From: a virus
Length of the DNA stretch: 25,609 bases
Direction: 5' to 3' (one strand)
IMG/VR virus record: IMGVR_UViG_3300042549_006003
Location: 1-25,609 of that record
This document shows, piece by piece, positions 6,207 through 13,298 of the stretch. Both the position numbers and the translations under genes were made by a program. The notes below the pieces were generated by a model that was not told where the DNA came from, searched no databases, and saw nothing but the letters and a program-made list of their open reading frames with translations. Position 1 is the stretch's first letter. Every line of letters starts with the position of its first letter.

Positions 6207-8029
6207 CGGTATTTTTCGCCCCAGTTCTCCATAGGTCCGTCGATTCCAGATGTAAGTGGGACTTCCCAGCCTTCTCTAGTAGTCATGCATTCTTGCACAA
6301 CCTTCATAATCTCTTGCGCGTCCTTACGCGGAGCATTCAACACGATTTCGTCGTGTACAGGAACGATAAGAAGTTCGGTTAAATCTGCCTGGTCGAGTTT
6401 AATCAAGTTAGACTTAAAGACTTCAGCCGCGCCTCCTTGAATTAAGTAATTCACAAGCGTGTAAGCTCTATCTTCATCGCAAGGAAGCCTACGGCCTGTC
6501 CATGTGTAGACGTATCCTTGTCCTTCTTGCCTAAAACGTCTAACGCCTGCGTCTTCAATTTGCTTTTGGAAGAACGCCATTCCAGGAAATCTCATATCAA
6601 ACGCATCTGATACCGTGCGCATCTGAGGCTCAGCAACGCCTGCGGTTAGCGCTTGCTTTGCAACGCCTGCGCCATAGAGTCGACCATAGACAGTTCCCTT
6701 AATAAGATTACGGCGCTTATCTGAGCGCTGCATCGTTGGGTCATTGTAGATCTCACGGCCAATCTCAGTAAACGGGTCTGAACCAGTTGCGTCTGCACGA
6801 TTAAAAAGTGTGATGAGGTTGTTATCACCAGATAGCGAAGCAAACATACGGAACTCAACTTGGTCAAGGTCCGAGGTAATAATGACGTGGTCTTCATCCT
6901 TAGGTATAAACGCTGTGCGAACAGTATCATCACCCTTAGGCAGTGTCTGCAGCGCTGGGTTTTGTATAGACATACGTGACGTACGAGCGCCAAGAGTCTT
7001 GACAGATGGGTGAACAAACCCATTCACATTGTCGTTAATAAAGTTAGCAAAGTAGGTATTGGCAAGTTTATCTGCCTTACGCTGCTTAAGAACAACCTCG
7101 GCTAGAGCCTTTACCTCATCATTTCCTGTAATTGAAAGTAACTTAAGTTGATCCTTAGATGCAGACTTCTGTCCTGAAGGTGTAAATTCAAAGATCTCTC
7201 CGCCAAGAGATTCAAACAACCGCACCAATTGAATGTTACTTGAGATTGATACGCCGTTATACTTTTCCTTTGCCCAGCCTTTAACAGACTCAGCATAGGC
7301 GGTTAACTCATCAAACTTACGCTTAGAGTAGTCTAGGTCAATACGAGCGCCATTGATTTCCATACGAGTAACAATGCGGCGTGCTGCCATTTCCAATTCA
7401 TACGCCTTGTTGTACGGTCCTCCTGGGCCACACTTTTCCCAGAACATTTCCCACAGGCGCATGGTAAGAACGCAGTCTAACGCGCCGTATGCCCAGTACG
7501 GTTGGAAGTTAGTAGGAACAGTTCCCCACGTCCAGCCATTTTCAATAAGTGAAATATCAAGTGATTCCTGTAACGCAACTGCTCGCCCATCAACGTGTAA
7601 AGCAGCGAGACGCTTAAGCGCCCCAGACCCAAGCGGATCAATGATGTGGGCCATAATCATCGTGTCGTGCGCACGGTGCCAAGGCAGTTTCCAATCTGAC
7701 TGAATATCAAACCAGCGAGCTTCAAACGCAATGTTGTGACAGACTATAGGCCCGTCAAAGCGCTCCATTGCCTCATAGAACACTCCTTTCCACTGGTCCC
7801 ATGGAATCGACCAACCTTGCTCTGCATCGCCCACTTGGACCAAACGTAGGCGTCCATGCCATGGCGATAGCGCATGGTCACGTGGGTTACCAGGCAACTC
7901 ACCAGTTTCAGTGTCAATTGCAATAGCGTTATGTGGACGGCGTTGGCCAATCCACTCAAGAAACGCTTGAGCTTTTTCAACGCTGTCAACAAGGTGAAGT
8001 TGAACGTCCTGCATGCCTTTAGTTGTCAT
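6203..8029 (-). CDS. DNA polymerase, family A, with 3'-5' exonuclease
   Basis: 608 residues, the length of phage Pol I-type replicases without a 5'-3' nuclease domain. Exonuclease motifs: Asp39/Glu41 (AIDTETG), CHNIAFE near 98-103, and YGALD (Tyr181, Asp185). Polymerase motifs: motif A DLDQVEFRMF from Asp387, motif B RRNLIKGTVYGRLYG with Lys444 and Tyr448, and motif C VHDEIV with His559-Asp560-Glu561. Tyr448 occupies the position of E. coli Phe762 and T7 Tyr526, which lowers discrimination against dideoxynucleotides. It would be the genome replicase and would have to accept modified dCTP if the hydroxymethylation pathway works. ATG at 8029 follows AAGGAC and overlaps the deaminase gene by 11 bp. 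Confidence 0.93.
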   Translation of the reverse strand: MTTKGMQDVQLHLVDSVEKAQAFLEWIGQRRPHNAIAIDTETGELPGNPRDHALSPWHGRLRLVQVGDAEQGWSIPWDQWKGVFYEAMERFDGPIVCHNIAFEARWFDIQSDWKLPWHRAHDTMIMAHIIDPLGSGALKRLAALHVDGRAVALQESLDISLIENGWTWGTVPTNFQPYWAYGALDCVLTMRLWEMFWEKCGPGGPYNKAYELEMAARRIVTRMEINGARIDLDYSKRKFDELTAYAESVKGWAKEKYNGVSISSNIQLVRLFESLGGEIFEFTPSGQKSASKDQLKLLSITGNDEVKALAEVVLKQRKADKLANTYFANFINDNVNGFVHPSVKTLGARTSRMSIQNPALQTLPKGDDTVRTAFIPKDEDHVIITSDLDQVEFRMFASLSGDNNLITLFNRADATGSDPFTEIGREIYNDPTMQRSDKRRNLIKGTVYGRLYGAGVAKQALTAGVAEPQMRTVSDAFDMRFPGMAFFQKQIEDAGVRRFRQEGQGYVYTWTGRRLPCDEDRAYTLVNYLIQGGAAEVFKSNLIKLDQADLTELLIVPVHDEIVLNAPRKDAQEIMKVVQECMTTREGWEVPLTSGIDGPMENWGEKYR

Positions 8030-8498
8030 TCAAGTCCTTAAATATCGTTACATCAATTCCACATTTGGCGAAATACTCAATTGTGGCCTCTGGTTTTCTA
8101 TGAGCTGCAATCGTGCTAACACGCATAACAACTTTTAGTATCCCTGAGTTAGAAATCAGCTTTGCACATTGAATGCACGCTGCGTCGGTAATATACACTG
8201 TCCCGCCCTCTACTCGTGAGCGGTCTACGTAGAGAAGCGCATTTGCCTCTGCATGAATAGACGGGCAAGAGTCATAAACGTTATCTAGCGGAGTTTCACC
8301 GCGAGCACGAGCGCACCAGTTCATGCACTCTCCTTCTTCAGGAAACGTAGCAGCAGGGCCGTTATACCCAGTCGAGCTGATGCGCTGGTCCTTTGAGACA
8401 ACAACCGCACCAATTTGTGCACGGCTACAACGAGAACGAAGAGCTACCGTATCTGCTACAGTCATCCACACCTCGTCCCATGATGGACGATTAGTCAT
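8019..8498 (-). CDS. Deoxycytidylate (dCMP) deaminase
   Basis: 159 residues. It carries the zinc-binding signature of the cytidine/deoxycytidylate deaminase family: HAEANAL with His82 and catalytic Glu84, and ACIQC with Cys108 and Cys111. STGYNGP near 42-48 and the Cys58/Cys62 pair match the dCMP deaminase subfamily. The enzyme turns dCMP into dUMP, feeding thymidylate synthesis. T4 also encodes this activity beside dCMP hydroxymethylase, where both compete for dCMP and tune pyrimidine pools. AGAGGA precedes the ATG, which overlaps the end of the small upstream gene. No other dTMP-forming enzyme is visible, so dUMP would be methylated by host ThyA/ThyX or a phage enzyme outside the window. 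Confidence 0.9.
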   Translation of the reverse strand: MTNRPSWDEVWMTVADTVALRSRCSRAQIGAVVVSKDQRISSTGYNGPAATFPEEGECMNWCARARGETPLDNVYDSCPSIHAEANALLYVDRSRVEGGTVYITDAACIQCAKLISNSGILKVVMRVSTIAAHRKPEATIEYFAKCGIDVTIFKDLNDN

Positions 8499-8673
8499 TA
8501 GATCCTCTAAACAGCGAGTACTTCATTGCCTCTGAGACAAGAAACATAGCTTCCTTGCGGGAAAACCCAGCGGTCTTTAGCTCTTCGTACATAACATGAA
8601 GAGTGATAGAAGCCTCGCGCAAAGGAGACAAGTACATGTCCTGCACCTTGTCGTTTTCTTCGTTACTTGCCAT
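8491..8673 (-). CDS. Small protein of unknown function (60 aa)
   Basis: The longer open frame begins at 8697, but the ATG at 8673 (MASNEEND) has a clean GAGGAGA ribosome site 6 nt upstream and is preferred. The product is a short, charged, probably helical protein: an acidic N-terminus, then LREASITLHVMYEELKTAGFSRKEAMFLVSEAM, which looks like two helices separated by a turn. It overlaps the end of the hydroxymethylase gene by 11 bp and the start of the deaminase gene by 8 bp, so it is a genuine part of this operon. Its position between two dCMP-using enzymes could point to a regulatory or scaffold role, but nothing in the sequence shows this. Confidence 0.65.
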   Translation of the reverse strand: MASNEENDKVQDMYLSPLREASITLHVMYEELKTAGFSRKEAMFLVSEAMKYSLFRGSND

Positions 8674-9535
8674 TTTCTTTCTCCTCGTTCTTTTCAATGG
8701 CGCGAATCATTGCATTTGCGTACCATTGCTCAAACGGATGCAGATTAAAGAGAAGACCCTTCTCGTGCTTGTGAATAGCAGCAGTAAGAGCGCCTTCAGC
8801 GCGTCGTTGCACTTGGTCCCAGCTAAGTCCAGTGATGGGAGGAATATCTTCGTAAGGCTCAGTTGTGTGCTTTAAGCTTTCTGCAACATCGTAGTGCTGC
8901 TCGTAGATATGAAGAGATCCAACGTGATGAGCGTACGTGCCTGCTTGAATTCCTAGAACAGAAGCCATAGCAATTTGAACACGAGTAAACTGGAAGAAGT
9001 CATACGCAGCTCCAAGCCATACGTCATTAGAACGCATGTACACACTCATATTGAGTTTGTTATCACGGATACGGAACTGATGCAAGATTGTGCACGGGTA
9101 ATCACGCTTACTTGGTAAAAGATCGAGTACTGGGTCCCAGATAGTAACAACCGCTTGTCGTGTATCTGGGTCTGCCTTTAGTCTATCGATGACAGGACCG
9201 TATTGGTCAATAGTGCGTGAACCGTACGCCCCATGGAATAGTCCATTGTCCTCTGCGTAATTCTTAAACATTGGACCTACTGCCATAACAAGCTTTGGTG
9301 TTGTTGCGCCTGCAAGTAGCTGGCACGCTTCAACTGCACCAATACCAGGAACAGTTCCACGGTTAACACCTAATGGAAGCGTGTCGTGCACGTTCTCAAT
9401 GCGAATTATTGCATCCTCGATTTCACGGGTCTTCATACCGCGAGGGGCAGCTTCCTTGCCGTGCTTAAGAACGTGCTGAACAAGGTCAACATAGCCGTTA
9501 ACTCCGTCAGGAATGTTAATTATTGCAGTATCCAT
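8663..9535 (-). CDS. dCMP hydroxymethylase (thymidylate synthase family)
   Basis: 290 residues of the ThyA fold. Visible family motifs are FHGAYGSR near 100-107, DPDTRQAVVTIWDP, the catalytic cysteine in DYPCTILHQF (Cys148), MRSNDVWLGAAYDFF near 167-181, and HHVGSLHIYEQH near 203-214. Thymidylate synthases have Asn in the LGxxxN position (E. coli Asn177) that reads uracil. Here it is Asp179, as in T4 gp42, whose MRSNDVVFGFRND and VGSLHVY motifs (recalled from memory) match closely; Asp selects cytosine. The predicted reaction is dCMP plus methylene-tetrahydrofolate to 5-hydroxymethyl-dCMP. AGAGGAT precedes the ATG, and the start overlaps the kinase gene by 16 bp, linking hydroxymethylation to phosphorylation. 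The main alternative is an ordinary thymidylate synthase, which Asp179 argues against. Confidence 0.8.
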   Translation of the reverse strand: MDTAIINIPDGVNGYVDLVQHVLKHGKEAAPRGMKTREIEDAIIRIENVHDTLPLGVNRGTVPGIGAVEACQLLAGATTPKLVMAVGPMFKNYAEDNGLFHGAYGSRTIDQYGPVIDRLKADPDTRQAVVTIWDPVLDLLPSKRDYPCTILHQFRIRDNKLNMSVYMRSNDVWLGAAYDFFQFTRVQIAMASVLGIQAGTYAHHVGSLHIYEQHYDVAESLKHTTEPYEDIPPITGLSWDQVQRRAEGALTAAIHKHEKGLLFNLHPFEQWYANAMIRAIEKNEEKENGK

Positions 9536-10542
9536 GGATCATCCTCTTTCAGTTTGTTATCGGCACTTTGCTGTATTGCTTGTCCATACTCTAAACTACT
9601 CTTGTAATTAAATCGCCGTACATGTTGCGGGTGCGGTAATACATCATACTCGCTTGAAGGGATTCCCGCCGCGATGATTCCTTTTTCGGCGTTTCGTCCT
9701 AAGGCAACAATGCGTGGTGACCCAAGGTCTTCCCAGAGATCGTACAGATCATCAATGTCAATATCTGCTACGTTAACAATTCCACACTTTGGCCATAGCT
9801 CTGTAGGAATAGCGCTTAGTAGAAAGTCGCCAGAGTTGTTATCAACAGGCATAAAAGGAAGTTTAGTTTCTTCGCCGTACTCTTCAAGTATGTTACGCTT
9901 ATCTCCAATAAGTAAAACCTTAGGGGTAGGGCTTCCAATGTAGTTAGGGTACTTTGTAAGAATAGGCTTAACCAAGCCAGACATTGCCTCGGCAACATTA
10001 ACGATGTGCTTAGCAATCTCTGTAATCTTACCAAGGCTGTCCGCTGGAGGAGTAAGACGCTCGGTTAAACTAACAGACAGAGCTGACGCAACAGAGTAGT
10101 TCTCTAGGATTTCTTTAAGATCATTTACCTTTACAAATTCGTCACCGCGAGACTCTAGACGATGCTGAATAACCTCAAGTGGTTGATACAGCCAAAAGGA
10201 GGCAACTCCACGAGACATAAGAAAGAGTTCAACCCAACGCCAACCAGCTTTACCTAGTAGACCAAAGCCATCAATGTTTGTGTGAGGACGATACTTAGGC
10301 GCATAGGTAATTTCGCCCCAGTGCCAACGATCTGATAAACCATTGCAATCCTGAGACCAGTTGATGTGCTCTACGCTATTAACGTAATCCTTAAGTACCC
10401 AACGGCGCGTCTCTTCAAGAGGGCGTCCTTTGTGGAATTGCATGAAGTGCTTGCCAACGTGACGTTGCTTGATTTCATTGGCAACCGCCTCAATAAGAGA
10501 CGTCTTGCCCGATGCGTCAGTGCCTTCTATAACTATAAACAT
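9520..10542 (-). CDS. Deoxynucleoside monophosphate kinase-like protein fused to a UDG-like C-terminal domain
   Basis: 340 residues in two parts. Residues 1 to about 190 form a thymidylate-kinase-like P-loop domain: FIVIEGTDASGKTSL with the P-loop at 7-14, FHKGRP near 35-40, LSDRWHWGE near 68-76 (the DR pair of this family), and a RLESRGDEF lid-like segment. Residues from about 206 form a second alpha/beta domain: PKVLLIGDKRN, NNSGDFLL, GIVNVAD, RIVALGRNAE and LPHPQHVRRF. The order (a GD/GE-P-like first strand, VALG.NA, final HP motif) recalls the uracil-DNA-glycosylase fold, but this is tentative. Overlap with the dCMP hydroxymethylase gene suggests the kinase phosphorylates hydroxymethyl-dCMP, the role T4 gives to gp1. 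AAAGGAC precedes the ATG. Confidence 0.65.
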   Translation of the reverse strand: MFIVIEGTDASGKTSLIEAVANEIKQRHVGKHFMQFHKGRPLEETRRWVLKDYVNSVEHINWSQDCNGLSDRWHWGEITYAPKYRPHTNIDGFGLLGKAGWRWVELFLMSRGVASFWLYQPLEVIQHRLESRGDEFVKVNDLKEILENYSVASALSVSLTERLTPPADSLGKITEIAKHIVNVAEAMSGLVKPILTKYPNYIGSPTPKVLLIGDKRNILEEYGEETKLPFMPVDNNSGDFLLSAIPTELWPKCGIVNVADIDIDDLYDLWEDLGSPRIVALGRNAEKGIIAAGIPSSEYDVLPHPQHVRRFNYKSSLEYGQAIQQSADNKLKEDDPWILQ

Positions 10543-10601
10543 TTGCGTCCTTTGTCATGTGTCGTGAAATTATATTACGTAGAGTGCGATTTAGGGTATA
10601 A
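10543..10601 (-). promoter_or_regulatory. Candidate promoter upstream of the nucleotide-metabolism genes
   Basis: On the minus strand a TAATATAAT stretch (around 10569-10577) could act as a -10 box. A TTATAC element (10596-10601) lies about 19-21 bp upstream, longer than the usual spacing. It precedes the ribosome site of the kinase gene. Only weak support by eye. Confidence 0.25.
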
Positions 10602-11061
10602 GCTCAACCTTATAAATAGATTCTATTCCTTTATCAAGTTCTGCCGCATCTTGTAGAAGACGCTCAGCAACCTTAGTTAGGTAGCGTGCGCCGCCCTGGT
10701 CGTACTTGTACAAAGCCTCAAGTACAGCATTTGGGTCTTCACTTACCTGCGCCCAGTAGCGATACTTCTCAGGAAAAATCATCACCGCACTTTTAGAAGG
10801 ATTACATTCTTCACAAGGAAGCGCATCATCTGTAAGCTCATCTGCATTTACCTCATTGAGACCATAGCGCTTTACAAGAGGGCAAGCAGCTCCATGAAAG
10901 ATAATTGACACGCCTATACGAGAAAGAATATATGAACCATTCTCTGTCTTGTAAAGCTCAAACTCAATCCAGCGCGTTGAACCACGGCGCCAGGAAGATG
11001 ATTCACTTAGCAGACGGCCATTGAACTGTAGAGTTCTTGCACTGTCTTTAACTTCAAACAC
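10591..11061 (-). CDS. Hypothetical phage protein (156 aa)
   Basis: I do not recognise the family. The start is a GTG at 11061 that shares bases with the TAG of the upstream small gene; GGGAGA lies about 9 nt upstream. The first 60 residues look beta-rich (LQFNGRLLSESSS, RWIEFELYKTENGSYILSRIG), with a CPLV turn, a DDALPCEECNP segment with paired cysteines that could bind metal, and a helical C-terminal third (NAVLEALYKYDQGGARYLTKVAERLLQDA). It separates the virion genes from the nucleotide-metabolism genes. No transmembrane segment or signal peptide is seen. Its compact size and mixed fold suggest a cytoplasmic accessory protein. Confidence 0.7.
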   Translation of the reverse strand: MFEVKDSARTLQFNGRLLSESSSWRRGSTRWIEFELYKTENGSYILSRIGVSIIFHGAACPLVKRYGLNEVNADELTDDALPCEECNPSKSAVMIFPEKYRYWAQVSEDPNAVLEALYKYDQGGARYLTKVAERLLQDAAELDKGIESIYKVELIP

Positions 11062-11237
11062 TAGTTTGTCTCTCCCTGTCGAACGTCCTGGTTGACTATA
11101 TCGTTTACTTGCATAAGCTGAGTTAGATCCGCGCGGAGAGACGCGATTGTAGCCTCGTACTGCATAACAAGCTCACCGATGCGCTGTTGAAGGGCAATGA
11201 TGACTAGTTCGTTCTTCGTCTTTGGGGCTTCAGCCAT
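11061..11237 (-). CDS. Small coiled-coil-like protein (58 aa)
   Basis: An ORF of 58 residues, MAEAPKTKNELVIIALQQRI onward, fills the gap between the hypothetical protein gene and the upstream 73-residue gene, ending in TAG at 11061-11063. The central part (ALQQRIGELVMQYEATIASL, then RADLTQLM) shows heptad-like hydrophobic spacing. No strong ribosome site is seen before the ATG, which lies 3 bp after the upstream stop, so translation is probably by coupling. It resembles the C-terminal halves of the two neighbouring small proteins in composition. These three may assist the adjacent fibre proteins (assembly, trimerisation or attachment), which is inference from position. Confidence 0.6.
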   Translation of the reverse strand: MAEAPKTKNELVIIALQQRIGELVMQYEATIASLRADLTQLMQVNDIVNQDVRQGETN

Positions 11238-11239
11238 GA

Positions 11240-11461
11240 TTATTCCGTAAGAGCAGCTATTTGTGCTTCAAGCGCCGTGATCTGCGCTTCCGCCGCGGCT
11301 ATTGAGTCATTAGCGCTCTGTATATTAGAAGCGCTTGGAGATGACACCGCGTTTTCTTGGATAATAGTTAGCTCTGCATTGTACTTATTGTATAGAGCGT
11401 TCTTGATATGTGACGTAATGACGCCAATCTTTTCTTCGTTGCTTAGACCAATCTCAGTCAT
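11240..11461 (-). CDS. Small coiled-coil-like protein, paralogue A (73 aa)
   Basis: 73 residues with AAGGAG well placed before the ATG. The sequence starts MTEIGLSNEEKIGVITSHIK, then has KYNAEL, a Ser/Pro-rich turn, and ends in a heptad-like helix (IAAAEAQITALEAQIAAL). The next gene upstream encodes a protein of exactly the same length with matching positions: L-S/T-N-E/Q-EK, HI-K/R-N, KYN-EL, SIAA, and a Leu/Ala-rich end. The two are therefore tandem duplicates. Function is unknown; position after the fibre genes suggests a virion or fibre-assembly accessory protein. Confidence 0.7.
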   Translation of the reverse strand: MTEIGLSNEEKIGVITSHIKNALYNKYNAELTIIQENAVSSPSASNIQSANDSIAAAEAQITALEAQIAALTE

Positions 11462-11478
11462 TATTTCTCCTTGCGTCC

Positions 11479-11503
11479 ATTTAGCGTCCTTGTAACGCTA
11501 AAT
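11479..11503 (-). promoter_or_regulatory. Hairpin in the leader of the 73-aa paralogue A gene
   Basis: The 103-bp gap 11462-11564 is AT-rich. It holds a perfect 8-bp inverted repeat, ATTTAGCG (11479-11486) and CGCTAAAT (11496-11503), with a 9-nt loop, about 10 nt upstream of the ribosome site. There is no T-run, so it looks like a leader structure rather than a terminator. A TACAAT element adjoins it on the minus strand, but I see no convincing -35. Confidence 0.35.
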
Positions 11504-11564
11504 TGTATCTTGTATTTTTAGTTTTCGTGCCTATTCTAACAACTTATTTTAAGCGTTAGTTTAA

Positions 11565-11786
11565 TTATAAAGTTCCTTCTTGTAAGCGCAGCAGTTCTGC
11601 TTGCAAGACGCCGAGTTGAACATCGCAGGCGGCGATAGACTCTTGATAAGCGTCTATTTTTTCTTGGTCTGGAGCTTGCATAGCTTGTTGGTACTGAACT
11701 GAAAGCTCGATGTTATACTTGCTTTCTTCTATGTTCCTTATGTGCCTATTTACTATATCTGTTTTTTCTTGATTTGTTAGTATCAT
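11565..11786 (-). CDS. Small coiled-coil-like protein, paralogue B (73 aa)
   Basis: 73 residues, ATG preceded by AAGGAG with good spacing and 12 bp downstream of the fibre gene. It begins MILTNQEKTDIVNRHIRNI, then has KYNIEL, a Pro-containing turn, and ends with SIAACDVQLGVLQAELLRL, a probable coiled coil. It is the same length as paralogue A and shares the EK, HI-K/R-N, KYN-EL and SIAA positions, so one arose by duplication of the other. A single cysteine lies in the C-terminal helix. Function unknown. Confidence 0.7.
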   Translation of the reverse strand: MILTNQEKTDIVNRHIRNIEESKYNIELSVQYQQAMQAPDQEKIDAYQESIAACDVQLGVLQAELLRLQEGTL

Positions 11787-11798
11787 CTTTATCTCCTT

Positions 11799-13298
11799 CT
11801 ATCCTACGGCTGTAGCGTATGCACTAGACCCGGCAGCGTTCACTGACTTAACCGACATACGAACCCAATTGTACGCGGCGGAAGTTGACGTAATTTTTCC
11901 GCTAGTAACGTTAGTAGCATAGACGTTTACAGCGGTTGCGTCGGTGTACGCATTGGTTGCTGTTGCTGAATTTCCAGAAGAGTTAATGTACGTAAATGTG
12001 TTGTTCACCGCAAACCACGGACCAGAGCTTGATGTTGCTGCCTCAAAGAAAACTCTGTAGAACGCGGCTGGCCCGAAATTAGCGTCTGCCGTAGGAGCTG
12101 ACCAAGAGGAGCTGTTGAACACTAGGTTAGGCGCAGTCCCGCTTGACGGAGTAGTTAAGCTAGTTGGAACGTTTGGCGCTTTTAGTAGAAGAGATGCAAC
12201 CGTATTAGATTCAACCTGATCTGACGTCCCTCCAGCATTTGTTGCAGTAGCAAAAGCTTTAAAGTTATAAGCAGGCGGAGACGCGTCACCTGATGTAATT
12301 GTGTATGTTACAGAAGCTGTTGATGAACTTGCCTTAAGAACAGTGCCTATCGCCCCTGGGCTAGGTGTTGCAGTAGAAGCGTATATTCCTACAAAATAAC
12401 TTGTAGGAGAGCCTGACCAGCCAGACGTAGTTGCTGTCAAAGTTGTTCCGTTGTACTGCGTGCCAGAAGGACTAAGTGTTACTGAGCCTCCTGTAGGTGT
12501 AGCCGCAGTCACTGCGACTTGATTAGAAAAAGCAGCAGTAGATCCAGTAGCGTTTGTTGCAGTTACTCTGCATCGAATAGGGCTCACGTAGAGACTTAAG
12601 AAGTTAGAAGGAGGTGTGTACGTAGAGCTTGTTGCGCCTGAAATAGCTATAAATGTTGACCCCTGGTCGTTGTACTGCCACTGATACGCGTATGTCCCAT
12701 CCGCATCATCTGGGTCCCATGTTCCATTTGTCGTTGAGTACTGTGTGCCTGGGTTACCAGTCGTTGGCGTCACCGCAGGAGCTACTGTGTTAATTGGCGC
12801 TGGCTTAGTAACAGTAACTGAACCACTTGTTGAAGTTGTTGTAGTCGAGTAGGTAGAGTTTGTTGCAGTCACAACAAAACGGTAGTACGACGTGAATGCT
12901 GGCATATCTGCGAGTGTAAGCGCGTACGTTACAGTGTTTGATCCGCCAATAGACGGGTTGGCGATAGACGTTGCAGTTCCTATATTTGTCCAAGAAGAGT
13001 TGTCAGATGACTTTTGAAACACGTAAGTACGTGAAGTAGAATCAGTCCAGCGGTAGTTTGTGCCAGTAAGAGTTGAAGGATACGTCGCATTGTTGCGAGA
13101 TATTTCTACTGTTTGAGCAATTGAAGGGGATACTGCAGATTGAAAGAATCTTTTCCATCCGCCAGCTCCAGAAGATACACGAATCCATCCATCAGTGACA
13201 GTTTTCCAGCCGCCTGCGCCAGACGCAGTTCTTATGAAATAGCTAGCGACTGTTTTCCAGCCTCCTGAGCCAGACCCGGTTCGAATATAGCCTGTCAT
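11799..13298 (-). CDS. Fibre/receptor-binding-type tail protein with Ig/Fn3-like domains and N-terminal triple repeat
   Basis: 499 residues rich in Ser, Thr, Gly and Val. The first 52 residues are three tandem copies of a roughly 17-residue unit with consensus (Y/F/W)IR(T/V)xSG(S/A)GGWK. After that come beta-sandwich segments of Ig or fibronectin-III type: NYRWTDSTSRTYVFQKSSD, YRFVVTATNSTYSTTTT, APAVTPTTGNPGTQ with YAYQWQYND, CRVTATNATGSTAAFSN, and a final domain with FYRVFFEAATSSSGPW. Such proteins display adhesive domains at the tail tip and could bind host glycans. Its ATG overlaps the TGA of the upstream fibre gene (ATGA) and has no clear ribosome site, so it is translationally coupled. 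Receptor binding is inferred from composition and position. Confidence 0.65.
   Translation of the reverse strand: MTGYIRTGSGSGGWKTVASYFIRTASGAGGWKTVTDGWIRVSSGAGGWKRFFQSAVSPSIAQTVEISRNNATYPSTLTGTNYRWTDSTSRTYVFQKSSDNSSWTNIGTATSIANPSIGGSNTVTYALTLADMPAFTSYYRFVVTATNSTYSTTTTSTSGSVTVTKPAPINTVAPAVTPTTGNPGTQYSTTNGTWDPDDADGTYAYQWQYNDQGSTFIAISGATSSTYTPPSNFLSLYVSPIRCRVTATNATGSTAAFSNQVAVTAATPTGGSVTLSPSGTQYNGTTLTATTSGWSGSPTSYFVGIYASTATPSPGAIGTVLKASSSTASVTYTITSGDASPPAYNFKAFATATNAGGTSDQVESNTVASLLLKAPNVPTSLTTPSSGTAPNLVFNSSSWSAPTADANFGPAAFYRVFFEAATSSSGPWFAVNNTFTYINSSGNSATATNAYTDATAVNVYATNVTSGKITSTSAAYNWVRMSVKSVNAAGSSAYATAVG
13140..13298 (-). repeat. Triple tandem repeat at the fibre protein N-terminus
   Basis: Three imperfect 51-60 bp units encode IRTGSGSGGWKT, IRTASGAGGWKT and IRVSSGAGGWKR. 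The units are clear at protein level and partly conserved at DNA level (TTTTCCA-CC-CC-GC-CC-GA on the plus strand). They are probably surface loops or an attachment motif to the tail. Confidence 0.75.

Noticed and set aside
8663-9535. Ordinary thymidylate synthase (thyA) annotation
   Set aside because: The substrate-reading Asn is Asp179 and surrounding motifs match T4 dCMP hydroxymethylase better.
11462-11564. A promoter in the AT-rich 103-bp gap
   Set aside because: A TACAAT element is present but no convincing -35 at suitable spacing; only the hairpin is reported.
11799-13298. Copies of the recurrent beta module in the Ig-type fibre protein
   Set aside because: Its domains lack the HG...GD.V.VSG...NG.Y order and look like ordinary Ig/Fn3 repeats.
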